DNA of 64,000 bases, taken from positions 9,483,000-9,546,999 of the forward strand of contig OZ005691.1 in assembly GCA_963930775.1 (NCBI GenBank). Direction: 5' to 3'. The position numbers and the translations under genes are program-made. This document shows, in pieces, positions 47,601 to 59,215 of the stretch. The notes below the pieces were generated by a model. That model was not told where the DNA came from, made no database searches, and saw only the letters and a list, made by a program, of their open reading frames with translations. Source of the DNA: Cliona cf. orientalis. Lineage: Eukaryota; Porifera; Demospongiae; Clionaida; Clionaidae. The number at the start of each line of letters is the position of its first letter. Positions within the stretch are counted from its first letter, which is position 1.

Positions 47601-50600
47601 GTATTGTGAACAGACATACTGTCCGTTCAGAAGATCAATTGATCAGACATGTGACCTTTTGACCCAGAAAACGGTCGTGTTCTCCATGTAAGACCTACCT
47701 TAGTGTCACTAAAGTTAATTACACCTTAATTTAGCGAATTTGGCGACCTTTACCCAATTCGCTAAATTAAGATGAGGCCAAATATTTTTCGAGATGTATT
47801 ATTCATGACATTGTATTGTGGTACATGCAAAATCGCTAAATTAAAGTGCAGCTAAATCCTCTCTCCTGAAAATCGCTAAATTAAAGTGCAGTTAACTTTA
47901 GTGACACTAAGGTATATTATCATTATTACGTTGTGGTCTTCCCACTTGGAGCACTGCAAGCTAAGCTCCTCAGTGAGTAATTTCCTTTGATGTCGGTGTA
48001 GGTGGAGCTTAAAAGCTATTATTGCATAGCGGGAAATTTTCGTATGGTGCTAATTTTCATATATTTCATATTATGCTCCATCCCTTATACGAAAATAAAA
48101 ACTGCGAAAATTTAAATGTTTGATTTTTTTTCCTTTCGCACGTGACCTTTGACATAATAATATTATGCCTACCACGGCTGCACGCGGTTGCTAGCGGCAG
48201 GTGCTAAATGCAAGGCTAGCTCACTGAACGATATCTCTTTATCGGTTCTTTGCCAAGGCGTTGAAACGGAGTGAACCTTCCTGATTCCAATGGACCGCTA
48301 TCAGCATCGATTAGCCCCGAGGAAGGTGGTGATGCTAGTGTTACTGTATACCGCACGTAAGTGCGAGCACTACCAGTTGCACATGCGTGCAATCTCCCAC
48401 AGCAAGCATACAAAACTATAAATACGAAAATTTATTCTAAGGGTGTTTTAGTCAATCATACGAAAATTAGCACCAACGAAAATTTCCCGCTATACGGTAT
48501 AGCTGTATACTCTCCTAAAATGTCACTAGTCAGTACGGTCACATTGTCTTGTACAGTTAAGCATTGATACACAATGTACATGTAACATGTATTGTACTGT
48601 AGTTACATATGGAATTTGAGATGTCCATAATAGTGGTATACAAAACATGCAGTCGATTATAATAATATAATATTATAGCAACTGCGATTTGCTAACTAGA
48701 GAGAACTATCTGTATAGTATGGTATTTTCTGTTTTATAGTGGTGCCTCATCACTCTATTAATATCGTATTTAATTTAGCTGCCTTTATTACCAGGGTTTT
48801 GAGTATACACATGTACATACCAGCCTGATGTTATATACACTACATGTATACATATTATTAGGTTGGTTCCATGAACTTCAGTTCCACCTTTGACCCTGCG
48901 GCTGGTGAGGAGCCTGCTCAGTGCAAGTTATTCTATCCCAACATGGTCTCCATAACCTGTAACGAGAACATACTGTCAGCTCCTTTAGAAACCAGAACCA
49001 AGGTCAGTCAGTCTTTGAATTACCACAATACCATATGAGCTAAGGACACCTCGCTACAGCGGACAAAATTTTTGGTCCCAGTGGTGTCCGCTTTAGAGGG
49101 GTTCCACTGTATATAATATTCATAATCTATGGTGATATTGCCATGGCATGTGGGGTATGTGCTCTACGTGATTTAGAAGACCTCAGGGCTCAGTAGAACC
49201 CTCGCTTTGCTCGGGATTCTACATAGAGCCCTTCAGTCTTCTAAATCTCGTACATGTAGAACCCTCTTAAACAGTGTCTAACTAATAATATTATTTTGTT
49301 TGACATACACGTACAGTTGGAAGGTCCTCTTCGGAATCTGTGGTTTCAAACTCCTGACGCAACCACGGCATACGAGACAAGTTTCATTGTTGTTGGACCA
49401 ATCCCTAACGACAATCCTGGACATCTTACAACAGGTTTGGACAATAATACAGTGTAGTTGTAGACAATGGGCTTACTATGGCCATACGGTATTCAACTAG
49501 AGTCCAACCATCCAGATTTTGGCGGGATTCTCCCACTTTATGGTGGATTCTCCTGCATCCCGACGTACCTCCAAGTAGGATAGTGTAAATCCTGCTCACC
49601 ATGGATCATAGAAAATGTAAACACTGATTAGCTAGATACATGTATATAGCTGGATTCAGAACCAAGAAACTAGATTGTACCTGATTCTGACTTCAAATAG
49701 TACTGAAATGTCCGCTTTCACTGACCTTTCTTTGGATCTGTGTCGGTTCATGGCAGTATGATTTTACTAAAGTGGGCGTGACCGACATATTAAATTTTGT
49801 GGCACATTTAAGTAGGCAGTGCTTCAATAAAAGGCCTTAAATCTCTCTCAACAGAATTATTTGGTTGGACAGTTTGAAGTCTAGAGGTCTAATTCTTTGT
49901 GCGTGACTGTACAATTGAACCTGTGTAAAATGGCCACAGTACAAGGCACAGCCGCTTAGTTCAGCTACCAGCAGCCACATCTCTATTACAGCCACTGATT
50001 TTCAGCCTATAATCATTGGGGCTAATGTGTGTACAGTGAAACATAACACTTGTTCGTACATTGTATATACATTTGTACACAAGTGTACTCATTAAGCCAT
50101 TGATGTCTTTATACTGATATACAAAGTATCATTGTGATAATTTTTTAGTTGACCTCCTTCTTGATGAAATCAGTGAATGTTTTGGAAAGGATGCTGTTCT
50201 CTTGACACTCACTCCAAAGACCATTGGTGGAAAGAATGTCAAGGGCCTATTCACTGAATATGTACCTCGAAAATCAAGGTTTGTTGAAGTGTTATGTTCT
50301 TGGTATGTGACTTGGCATTAAGTTGTAGTTATACCGTGGCTAGACTCTATAAGTAGGGATGGCCCAGACACTCCATGTACATAATACATTATCGCTCATG
50401 TTAGTTTGAGTATAAATCCACTCCATTTTGTAGCGTGCAAGTCCATGATATGTTGGTTTTGTGTTATCTTTACAGTTATGTGGGTTTGTATATACCGTAA
50501 CTAGTGTCCCGGGCAAGCACCCATTTACCGCATTTCATGGCGCCACTGTAGCAGCTATGTTTAAGCACCCATGGGCACTTACCTGGGACACTACGGTAAT

Positions 50601-53600
50601 GTATTATGTTTTGGCCTTTGATAGGTTTGTTGAGCATAGAGTAGCAGTTGAGAAAGAGCCAGGTATGATTGAGTGGCAGGCAAGAAAATCCATACAGGAG
50701 AAGGAGGCCCAAGAACAGGATGCAGCAGCCAAACAAACTGCCAGTGTGGCAGAGCACATGCCAAAAGAAGAGAATTTCAAAGATAAAGATATCCGTCTCA
50801 TGGAGATGGGTGGGGAAGAGGCATCTGGCCCTGAAACTAACTTAAAGACAAGAAAACACAAATACACTCACCACTTGAGGTGAGTGACATACCCATCGTG
50901 GGATTTTAAGAAATAAGTTGCATGCGAATGCATAGTTATAATCATGTACCACATGCATGAGCTACATGTACTAACATGTATACATGTACATATGGATGGT
51001 TCTAATGGGACAAACGAGCTTTTTAACCTACCCCCTAGCTATATGCAGCTAGGCACTCTGCACATTAATTTTTGCTGTATAGGTTAGCCTAGCTGAGCAC
51101 AGCAAAGATAGTTTATATTATTTTAGATCCTACTTGTAACAAATACAGTGATCTGATTGGTTGAACTGCAGCATCTATCCTTCATAAAAAACCTTGTAAG
51201 CCCCATAAAAAACCTGGTAAATTTTGTTTGCCTATGGCTAGTTTGTTGCTAGGCAGTTGTTTACATTGTTGCTAGGATCTAAAATAGTTAGACACTGTTT
51301 AGTCGGTTTCTACGTGATTTAGAAGACCTCAGGGCTCAGTAGAACCCTCGCTTCGCTCAGGATTCTACACAGAGCCCTTCTGTCTTCTAAATCACGTAGA
51401 AACCTCCTAAACAGTGTCTAACTATTATATCATTCAAGGGTGTATAGATATAATAATGGGAGGCCTAGGGGGCCCAGGCTGAAGCCCTCCAGATCATTTT
51501 TCTATCATGCATGAACTTGCATGAATTCACTACATGTGTGTATGTCCACACACCATTCAAAAAGAGGAATAAGCCATTAATTTTATTTATAACACAAAAT
51601 TTAAATGCCACGTGGTGATGCAGTTGATAATGAGTAGGTGTTGTCACAAAACAATCCAAGCAACACAAGCCCCCCTCCCCCAGCCCCCCCCCCCCCCCCC
51701 CCACTACGAAAAAGTTATCTACACCCCTGATATTACATATATATGATTGTGGGAGTAGTGAAACAGAAATAACTAGAGCTCATAGAGCACATACCCCGCG
51801 TGCCATGGCAATATCACCTATGGCCATGCCTCTTCTTAGAGGCCTCTATTCTTTGAATTTTAATCTCTTGCTACTCATGAACGTTTACGTTCCCTTCTGA
51901 GATCCATGATCACAATTTTGTGCTAGAAGCATGAAGCTCGAGCATGCGCAATAGACTTGATAAGGTACTAGGTGGGCGTGTCGGATGTGGGCGTGGTCGA
52001 TACATTTGCACGATTTGTAGCTTCCCTGGGTACTGCCTAGGGTTAAGAACGAGACAGAAGGTGTTTTTTCGCTGTCTTACATCATTTTATCCCATTTATT
52101 GACCCTACTTTCGCTTAGATGTTGAGATTTGCCGATTTTTATGCTGACAGACAACAGACCATGAACAGACAACAGACAACAGACGACAGACAAACCGATT
52201 GCTTTACCCCTTGCTGCGCATGCGCGCACGCGGGGTAATTAATGAATGCACAGGAGTGCAGAACCCTCACCGCTACATGCATGTATGACTCATGCACTTG
52301 TAGATCTATAGCATGTCTCATGTGTATGCCTGCTGAGGAGTATTGAACTAGCTAGCTACATGCCCTGTACCTGAACAGGGTTCTGGTACTAGAGTCAGTG
52401 AATGATCTAGGAGTTGGGGAAGGCACCGGCCAGGTCAACCTGCTACCGTATAGCCGGAAAATTTGGTGGGGAATTAAATTTGGCGGTTTGGCGGTCTATT
52501 ATTACAACCATCAAATTAAAGTCCGCCAAAATTTCCTACTCGCATATACAGTGGTCCCTCCTTTGAGAGACCCCTCTAGTGAGAGACCACCTCTTATTAA
52601 GAACCAAAAATTGCATGCACAAAACCACTCAACATACAAACAACCCTCTGATCAAAGACCACCTCTAGAACCCAACCAAAGACCACTAATTATATGGAAA
52701 TTAAAGACCATCACTGATCTCAACTAGAGCTCGATCTGTAGATCAAATACCCCACGTGCACATTGCACAATCTGTAGATCTACTTTGGAATGGAATTTTG
52801 CCACAGTAAAATAAATGCACCCCTGGAAAGAGAATAGGTCTCATATTGGAAGAGGAATGATTCATTGGGCTAAAAATATCCCTGTGACTGGAGATTGAAA
52901 AGTAGTAAACACTCATTTCTTTCTTGTGAATACGGGTACCAAGCAACTACATGTAATTTTCATATAAATTATGTACGGCATAATACAACCCACTCTTGCA
53001 AAGCTCCACCTATTGCTCCACCCTCCTCTGGTGGAAGACCACCTCATTTGGGAGACCATTTTTATTTGGATTCAAGTGCGGTCTCTCAAAAGAGGGACCA
53101 CTGTATACGTATGGCAATCCCGTACCGAACCGCCAAATTTAAATCCGCCAATATTCTTTCAATAGCGATTTTGGGCTCAACCGCCAAATTTAATGCCCGC
53201 CAATATTTCCGGCTATATGGTATGCTGAGTCAAAACAATATCATAATAATATTATAATAATGCATGATAATAAAATGCACTTTCCGTGAAAATCGTGACC
53301 AACCTCCTCTGGTATTACTATACACATCACCAGACTGCCTAATCTTTTTTTTTAACAACCATGTTAGTACATAAAATTAATAATCGTAATTATGGCTCTA
53401 TAGGTGTGGAGATACTAAAATTAAAATGAAATTTGCCACCTATCACTCGGTTGGTTTCAACTATCGAAGCAGACGACCGACCTTTAAACCCCAGAGGACA
53501 GAGGAAGCTATTGCCAGTGATGAGGGTGCTACAATACAACCACCACAAGCAGTCGAATTGATTATAGAGCAAAAACCATCAGTAAGTTTACATGCACCAT

Positions 53601-55716
53601 TAGCTACCTTATTGTAATAATAATATTATAATTATAATACCTTTAGATCCTACTTGTAATATAATTAATATTACGTCCAGAGTCCCAATTAACAAATCGA
53701 TTCGGCCTCGCGATGAGGTAATTATGATGAATAATGATGAAACCTATGATGAAATTATGATGTAATTGCTGTGAAACTGTTTCAAAATGTTTAGCGCTCA
53801 TGAAAGGTTGTTGGGACCCAGAATTCGAACCTAGCGTAGAAGAGATCGTGGACTATCCGATGATATCCTTTTGGCGTTTCTCTCAGTTCGCTTTCTCTAG
53901 CGAGCTCGCTTTCGGGGCAGGGGGATTTCCCTATTCAGTCGAGCACATGGCAGGTGAAGGTCAACCGGCTCAAGCCGCGCGCCCCAATATTGTACGCGTA
54001 TACGGAGCATGCGCAGTTTGTCGATGTGTCCTAGTTCGAATTTATGGCGGCGTATTCGTGAGGGACTCTGGACGTAGTCTCTAAGTTGTTCATTACGTCC
54101 AGAGTCCCAATTAGAAACTAAGAATTCGGCTCTCGCTATGATGAAATTATGATGAAATGATGATGAAACCTATGATGTAATTGCTGTGAAACTGTTTCAA
54201 AAAGTTTAGCTCACATGACAGGGTGTTGGGACCCAGAATTCAAACCTAGCGTAGAAGACATCGTGGACTATCGATGAGATATGGCGATTTTCTCGGTTCG
54301 CTTTCTTTGGCGAGCTCGCACTCGGGGGGATTTCCCTATTCAGTCGAGCACATGGCAGGTGAAGGTCAACCGGCTCAAGCCGCGCGCCCCAATATTGTAC
54401 GCGTATACGGAGCATGCGCAGTTTGTCGATGTGTCCCAGTTCGAATTTATGGCGGCGTATCCATGAGGGACTCTGGACGTAGTCTCTGAGTTGTTCATTA
54501 TCTCCCCAGTAGCAATTTACTTTTCTGTGGTTATGAGGTAATTATAGTGTAATTATGATGAAACCTATAGTGTAATCTATGAGGTAATTATGAGAAAATT
54601 CAGGGCCTCGCTGGAGCCTTTCTGAGACTTGAAAATCAGTAAATATGTAGAGTATCTTACGCGTGTATCCAGCGAATAGATTACAAGCTGAGCGCTACTT
54701 TCTCTGAGAAGTACTGTTGGTTGAACTTCACGTGTTTTTTTGGCTTACGTAATGCCATGGATAAATAAAGCTAGCCTTGCGCTATATATAGCACGCATCA
54801 CTGCCACAAGGGGCTGGCCCGCGCGCGACTGCAGCAGCGTGACCAACCTGAACTTCGGAAGGAATACTGTGTTGTCGAGTTTGTCTCTGTGATTGAAGCA
54901 TCGAAACTTGTCGCTATCAAGATTGGGAGTCGATCTTAGACGCCATCTCCATGATTTCTGGGGCCAGCATCGATCGATGTGCATTCTATTGACGACCTTT
55001 TACCACATGCACCATTACACTGTGCAGCTACTGGGGAGATGGTCAAGGGTTCATAATATTATACAGTGATCTGATTGGTTGAACTGCAGTATCTATCCTC
55101 CATTTAAAAAACCTTGTAAGCACTATATCTACTGATTGGTGTGCTTACAGCTCTCACAGATGCCTAGAACGCAAGACCTGGTGATTTTTGTGCCAATAAC
55201 GACAACGACAACAACGACAGACAGACAAACCGATTGCTTTACCCCTTGCGCATGCATGCGGGGTAATAATATGGCTTAATTAGTAATGATGGGCTGTTAT
55301 TTAACCACCCCCTTCCATCCACCCTCCCTCCCCCAATGATGTTTCACATTAATTAACCCTTGCCACAAAGAGGGATACTGCAATCATTGAGTGAATTTTT
55401 GTCCGTCATTCGAGGTATACTGGAACAGTAATTATGTTAAGTCCTGCCCAATCGTGTAGTAGTGTGCAGCTGTTGCCAGTCTTTAAATGGCACGTACAGG
55501 CTCGCCCCGAATTATTATAATTGAACAAGCGTAGCTACACAGTGAGCCATCAGTACTAGTGCTATCATAGATGCTATACACGTGCATGAGTCATGCATAT
55601 AATATTATGTAGCGGTGAGGGTTCTGCACTCCAGTGCATTAATAATTTTATTTGTCTTGTAGGAGATATCAGTACGACAGAGAAAGGTGGAGGAAACTAC
55701 GAAAGAGAAATTTTAA
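44689..55716 (+). CDS. Four-TM LRRC8/pannexin-like channel protein with a novel C-terminal region
   Basis: Nine exons (44689-45808, 46268-46389, 46511-46684, 48862-49002, 49317-49434, 50149-50278, 50625-50879, 53404-53581, 55663-55716) sum exactly to 763 aa. Two other in-frame ATGs (44650, 44680) could be used. The first exon holds four hydrophobic helices: VALFVISAIVGLTGLDII, YFPVYIMITGALIAIPHYLW, IFLFYVIKLTFQWLFTAGSI and AYLCLVCLLLVCLTWAILW. Extracellular loops carry cysteines (VECYLP, NTFCSG, GFLCPSG, ALCIYN), as in pannexin/LRRC8 pores. After TM4, DLDFMVMQLFRTD resembles the LRRC8 segment DFAFMLHLIDQYD. LRRC8 then has leucine-rich repeats; this protein does not. Its C-terminal 380 residues include ACSPVPKVGPDNEDYSRYPR, VLLTLTPKTIGGKNVKG and a charged tail with RKVEETTKEKF. 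The similarity is by eye only; a large-pore channel role is inferred. Introns are full of MITEs. Confidence 0.75.
46918..47128. repeat. MITE, TAGCGGGAAA family, copy 1
   Basis: TACCGTATAGCGGGAAATTT to AACTTTCCCACTATACGGTA, with internal GAAAACTTTCAC repeats. Channel gene intron 3. Confidence 0.8.
47259..47469. repeat. MITE, TAGCGGGAAA family, copy 2
   Basis: TACCGTATAGCGGGAAACTT to AAAGTTTCCCGCTATACGGTA; similar to the 46918 copy but in opposite internal orientation. Confidence 0.8.
47696..47914. repeat. MITE with TACCTTAGTGTCACTAAAG ends
   Basis: TACCTTAGTGTCACTAAAGT at the left is mirrored by ACTTTAGTGACACTAAGGTA at the right; internal AATCGCTAAATTAAAGTGCA occurs twice. Confidence 0.85.
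48021..48499. repeat. MITE-like element, TAGCGGGAAA ends, about 480 bp
   Basis: Left ATTGCATAGCGGGAAATTTT, right AAATTTCCCGCTATACGGTA, interior unlike the two shorter copies (GTGCTAATTTTC and GAAAATTAGCAC arms). Confidence 0.7.
49160..49287. repeat. Inverted repeat, TAGAAGACCTCAGGGC family, copy 1
   Basis: Contains CTACGTGATTTAGAAGACCT and its inverted counterpart AGTCTTCTAAATCTCGTA. A second, better kept copy is at 51288-51423. Channel intron 4. Confidence 0.7.
50493..50598. repeat. MITE, GTGTCCC/AAGCACCCATG family, copy 3
   Basis: TACCGTAACTAGTGTCCCGG to CTGGGACACTACGGTA. Lies just before channel exon 7; the exon acceptor is only about 25 bp beyond the element. Confidence 0.8.
51121..51288. 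repeat. Inverted-repeat element with ATTTTAGATCCTA ends
   Basis: ATTTTAGATCCTACTTGTAA at the left and TTGCTAGGATCTAAAAT at the right; contains two CATAAAAAACCT phrases. Related to a piece at 38770-38930. Confidence 0.6.
51288..51423. repeat. Inverted repeat, TAGAAGACCTCAGGGC family, copy 2
   Basis: Left TAGTTAGACACTGTTTAG and right CTAAACAGTGTCTAACTA. The next bases, TTTCTACGTGATTTAGAAGA and its complement, extend the stem to over 40 bp. It abuts the previous element. Confidence 0.8.
52444..53222. mobile_element. MITE, TAGCCGGAAA family, copy 5, split by a nested element
   Basis: Starts TACCGTATAGCCGGAAAATT, ends TATTTCCGGCTATATGGTA. The two halves match 10540-10742, and the interval is occupied by the nested element at 52549-53103. 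Confidence 0.8.
52549..53103. mobile_element. Nested 555-bp element with TA target duplication
   Basis: Ends CAGTGGTCCCTCCTTTGAGA and TCTCAAAAGAGGGACCACTG are near-perfect inverted repeats. TA flanks both sides (52547-52548, 53104-53105). The unoccupied sequence CGCATATATACGTATGG is seen in the related MITE near 10620. TA duplication and the CAGTGG.CC start suggest a pogo/Tigger-type (Tc1-mariner) source. Internal phrases GACCACCTC repeat; no transposase ORF. Confidence 0.85.
53671..54490. repeat. Two adjacent MITEs with ACGTCCAGAGTCCC ends
   Basis: Each copy (about 53673-54078 and 54095-54481) begins ACGTCCAGAGTCCCAATT and ends GGGACTCTGGACGT. Both contain GAATTC.AACCTAGCGTAGA and CGAGCACATGGCAGGTGAAG. 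The second is shorter by small deletions. They sit in the last intron of the channel gene. Confidence 0.85.
54498..55040. repeat. MITE with ATCTCCCCAGTAGC ends
   Basis: ATCTCCCCAGTAGC at the left and GCTACTGGGGAGAT at the right are perfect 14-bp inverted repeats. It follows directly on the second ACGTCCAGAGTCCC element. Confidence 0.75.
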
Positions 55717-55729
55717 TGAATCATGCATG

Positions 55730-56397
55730 TTAAGGTTACGGGATAGTATTCAACGCGCTATTTATAAATGATTGCGCACGGACACAATTTACGTATGTTT
55801 TAATGTGGTTTTGTCAGAAACGCGAACGAGTGTCGACCATTTCCAGAAGTAAACAAAAGTCAGAATTTCTGCGTCAATTTTTGAAGACCAGAGACTCGAA
55901 CGAACTGACTTCACTGTCGTTCACGCTAGTCCATCGATCGGAGCAGTGCCAAGTATAGCGCTTTTTCGAAAACTCTAAGATGGTGAGGGGTCAGACAAGG
56001 TTTTGTCCTGGAGGGCCGCCATTACGCGAGTCACATGGCGGCTGAGCAGTAAGTTTTTATGTTCGCTTTCTGTTCATGTAACTCGACAGAGTTCAAACGC
56101 TATACTTGGCACTGTAGAGACTTGTAAGCTATCGTTTCGTTTGTATATCATTACATAGAAGCGGTTTACCTTGGCAAAAATTGACGCAGAAAATTGCAAA
56201 ACTTACCCGCGCTTGCAGACAGACAGTGGCAGGTTTGCTTTTCGTTTTTGTGGACCATGGGGCAGGCATCAGGAGAGCTACTTACCTGTGCCTTGACTGT
56301 GCAGAGAACGTGGACAAAAACTGGAATACAACTGTCTCATTTATTATTCATGTGAACTTTGACCATGCGTGGGCGGAACACTATCCCGTAACCTTAA
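55730..56397. mobile_element. TTAA-flanked MITE, 660 bp
   Basis: GGTTACGGGATAGT (55734) and ACTATCCCGTAACC (to 56393) are perfect terminal repeats, flanked by TTAA on both sides. TTAA duplication is the mark of piggyBac. No transposase. Starts 14 bp after the channel-gene stop codon, so it likely lies in that gene's 3' UTR. Confidence 0.85.
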
Positions 56398-57737
56398 TCA
56401 CAGTAACAAATCATGCAAGTCACTATTATGACATTTATTAATAACAGTTTTCATGTGTCAAGAACAGTATTATAATAGAGAGGGAGGGAGAGGATCCTAC
56501 TTCACTATGGGCCTGTGTTACAACACTTTACGGGGGTCATGACCTTTGTAATGATATTCACAGGCTTGAGGCCTCAGTCCTAGCCGTTTGTGGGCATGCA
56601 GCTAAACCCCATGTACTATAGAGCACTAATTCAGGTATGATGCAGCTGCTATGTTTATATAATGTCATGTATGTAATGTCATTGACTCTCATAATGAAAA
56701 TAATTAATGGGTACATGGTATTCTATAAAAATTAATGTATACATGTACTGTGTATGATACGTATTATGTGGGACAACAAATTAATAGAATTAATTAACTA
56801 CATAATTATTGTATGCGTGAATTTGTGTGTATGAATTTATGCAATGTGGTGATATGTACTGGTTTTTTTGTCAAACTTACCTTTGGAGTAGTCATAGGAT
56901 TATCATACAACAGTTACTAGTAGTGGAGTAGTTTGCTAGTTGTTGGCTGAGCTACGTACATATTATTATAGTATGTGGAGAGGTATGCAATGAATAATCC
57001 ACAATCATTATGGTGGACACATGTTCTATTGGCTCTATCTGTAGCTTTGTAAATCTCTAATTGGCTGATTCCTTGAGACATTTTAAGGCCTATACAGTCA
57101 ATGAGATATCACTCTATAAACTGGTCATTCTCAGCTTTCACTCACTGTACTTGGCATCCAGCCCCCTCTCGCAACTATAAGTGCCATTCCTTGCCTGGAG
57201 CTAGTGTAAGTGGTGAAACTAATTCCTTTGTTAATCATCCATTCAGGCACACCGCCGACAGTGCTGTATCCCACATCGGGAATATAGCTGTCTGCAAGAG
57301 TATATGGCCACTGGCCTGAGGAGTTGTTAAAGGTAGCTACAGAATTTCCATTAACTTGTACAACCCAGAGTTCTAGCTAGGGTGGCGTTTTGACTCGGCA
57401 TCCAAGGTTGCTCACATCACTAGTGGTTAGACCAGCTGATGAGTCCCATCACCTTTTCAGTGGTTTAACTCATTCCTGCTGTCTCTCTGTGACACTTGTT
57501 GTGAGAAGGTCACTGATCAAATCAAGGGGACAAAAAAGAATGAAGAACTTGAACACTTGACATTAATTTTGTTATTTTTTTTATTAACTAATTATTCTCT
57601 ATTGACTAGCTATAATATTATTTATTCTTAGACATAACTTTTGTCTTTCATTTTGTCTATAATAAGACAAAGTTTTATGCTGTATAGTCTCATTCTATTC
57701 TGGTTTTGTGAGTTGAACCTTTGGTTCTTCCTCTTAG
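56398..57737. other. Intergenic, no clear gene
   Basis: AT-rich with short palindromes. The start exons of the following cysteine-rich gene must be here or further upstream, but none is evident. Confidence 0.4.
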
Positions 57738-58184
57738 AAGAGCAGTTACCGATTGGAGTGTTTGATCAAAAAGAAGGGACAGGAATGGCTGAAAATACTA
57801 GGAAGAAAGGGGTACATTATAATAATAATAATATTATAGTAACTTACAAGAGTGATCAACAGATAGTATCTCTTAAAGGTGCTAATAAGCTACTATTTCG
57901 AGGGGGGTATAATAATATTATATGGTATAAAAAATCAGCAGATCATTGATTGTACATAATTTTTCTAGGAATGTATTTGCTGCAAAATAAAGGATCAAGA
58001 ACTATACACTGGTCGTAGGTATCTCTGTCACAAGACTCACCCTGCCGACCGCCCTAAGCATGACAAGCTCTGCAAGACTTGTGCCACTGATTCAGACCAT
58101 CCTTATGTAAAGAGGGTCACCAACAACTGTATAGACCATTGCCGCTACCACGGTGGATTAGTGGGATGTGAGAGTGCCGCGTGA
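57738..58184 (+). CDS. Cysteine-rich protein, last two exons
   Basis: Exons 57738-57811 (EQLPIGVFDQKEGTGMAENT) and 57969-58184 join at phase 0 and end at TGA 58184. The last exon is packed with Cys and His: CICC, YLCHKTHPADR, DKLCKTCATDSDHP, NNCIDHCRYHGG, GCES. That spacing looks like a zinc-binding or disulphide module, but I do not recognise a family. The upstream exons are not found. A fusion to the channel gene was considered and does not fit in phase. Confidence 0.55.
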
Positions 58185-59215
58185 ATTTGACAATTTAACC
58201 CTATAATATTATTATAAGCTACTGACAGTATGTAATAGTGTTTGTACGTACAATGCATGACATGATAATAATGTTGTTACAATCAACCCATACAATACTT
58301 GCCTACATTAGCCTCGCCATAGATTCTTAATTTTTTATGCTCCCACTTTTCCGTGGGCATTGTTGGGAATTCACTCAAGCCCTTGGTGCCCTTGGTTTAC
58401 TGCCTTCAGGTCTCTAAATTGCGCAGAGATGTTGGACTCGTCCTCTATTCATGATCATTGAGGGTACAATAATATTATAGCCAGTAGCTATATGCCTGAT
58501 GTTTCTTAAGAAGACGAAACTTTACAATTATTATCTTGGAATCCATGCAGCACATAAATTAATACAGTACGTACTGCTTTCACACAATATACCACGCAGA
58601 TTCATGCTATTGCAAGCTAATAATATTATTGTATTACTTGTTAAGCCACTTCCATTCTGAGTTTCATAGTTCCTTCGGCACCAGCTGCAGCATACATCCT
58701 TTGTTGGGAAAGCATGAGACTAGTACGTATATGCCCACAGCCAGTAATAGGATGAGTAGTGAGTTGCGATTGATCATGCATGTGCACCACTCATTCGTTA
58801 GGGACATCCAATATCATGATGCTAAATTAATTGCCTCTTTGATTGGTTATCTTGGGAAATAACATTATCATCCGGCATACTGAACTTTTAATAATACAGC
58901 TTTGGTTGCCTATCTTGGGATGCAAACAGATTAGAGTCACATCAGATTCTACCGATTGGTTCTGCTTACAGCTCGCACAGATGCCTAGAACGCGAGATCT
59001 GGCGATTTTCGTGCCGACAACGACAGACAGACAAGCCGATTGCTTTACCCTTGCGCATGCGCGCGGGGTAATGAACATGCCATACAAGGGAGAGTGTGGC
59101 TAGACCTAATCATTGAAATCCCTGGCGTCAACAAAGGGATAAAAGGCTGCACCTGTCGTGCGTGTAGCTAGCGGAGAAGCTAGAGATTCTGCAGTGAAGC
59201 GGGTGGTTTGTGAAG
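58185..59215. other. Intergenic; 5' region of Ig receptor copy 2
   Basis: Contains an element piece near 58960-59075 (TTGCTTTACCCTTGCGCATGC), shared with 52200 and 55235. GGATAAAAGG near 59138, about 75 bp before the ATG at 59216, is a candidate TATA box for the Ig gene. Confidence 0.5.

Noticed and set aside
51465-51704. 79-aa glycine-rich ORF
   Set aside because: It starts in a poly-C/poly-G run and has no splice or homology support.
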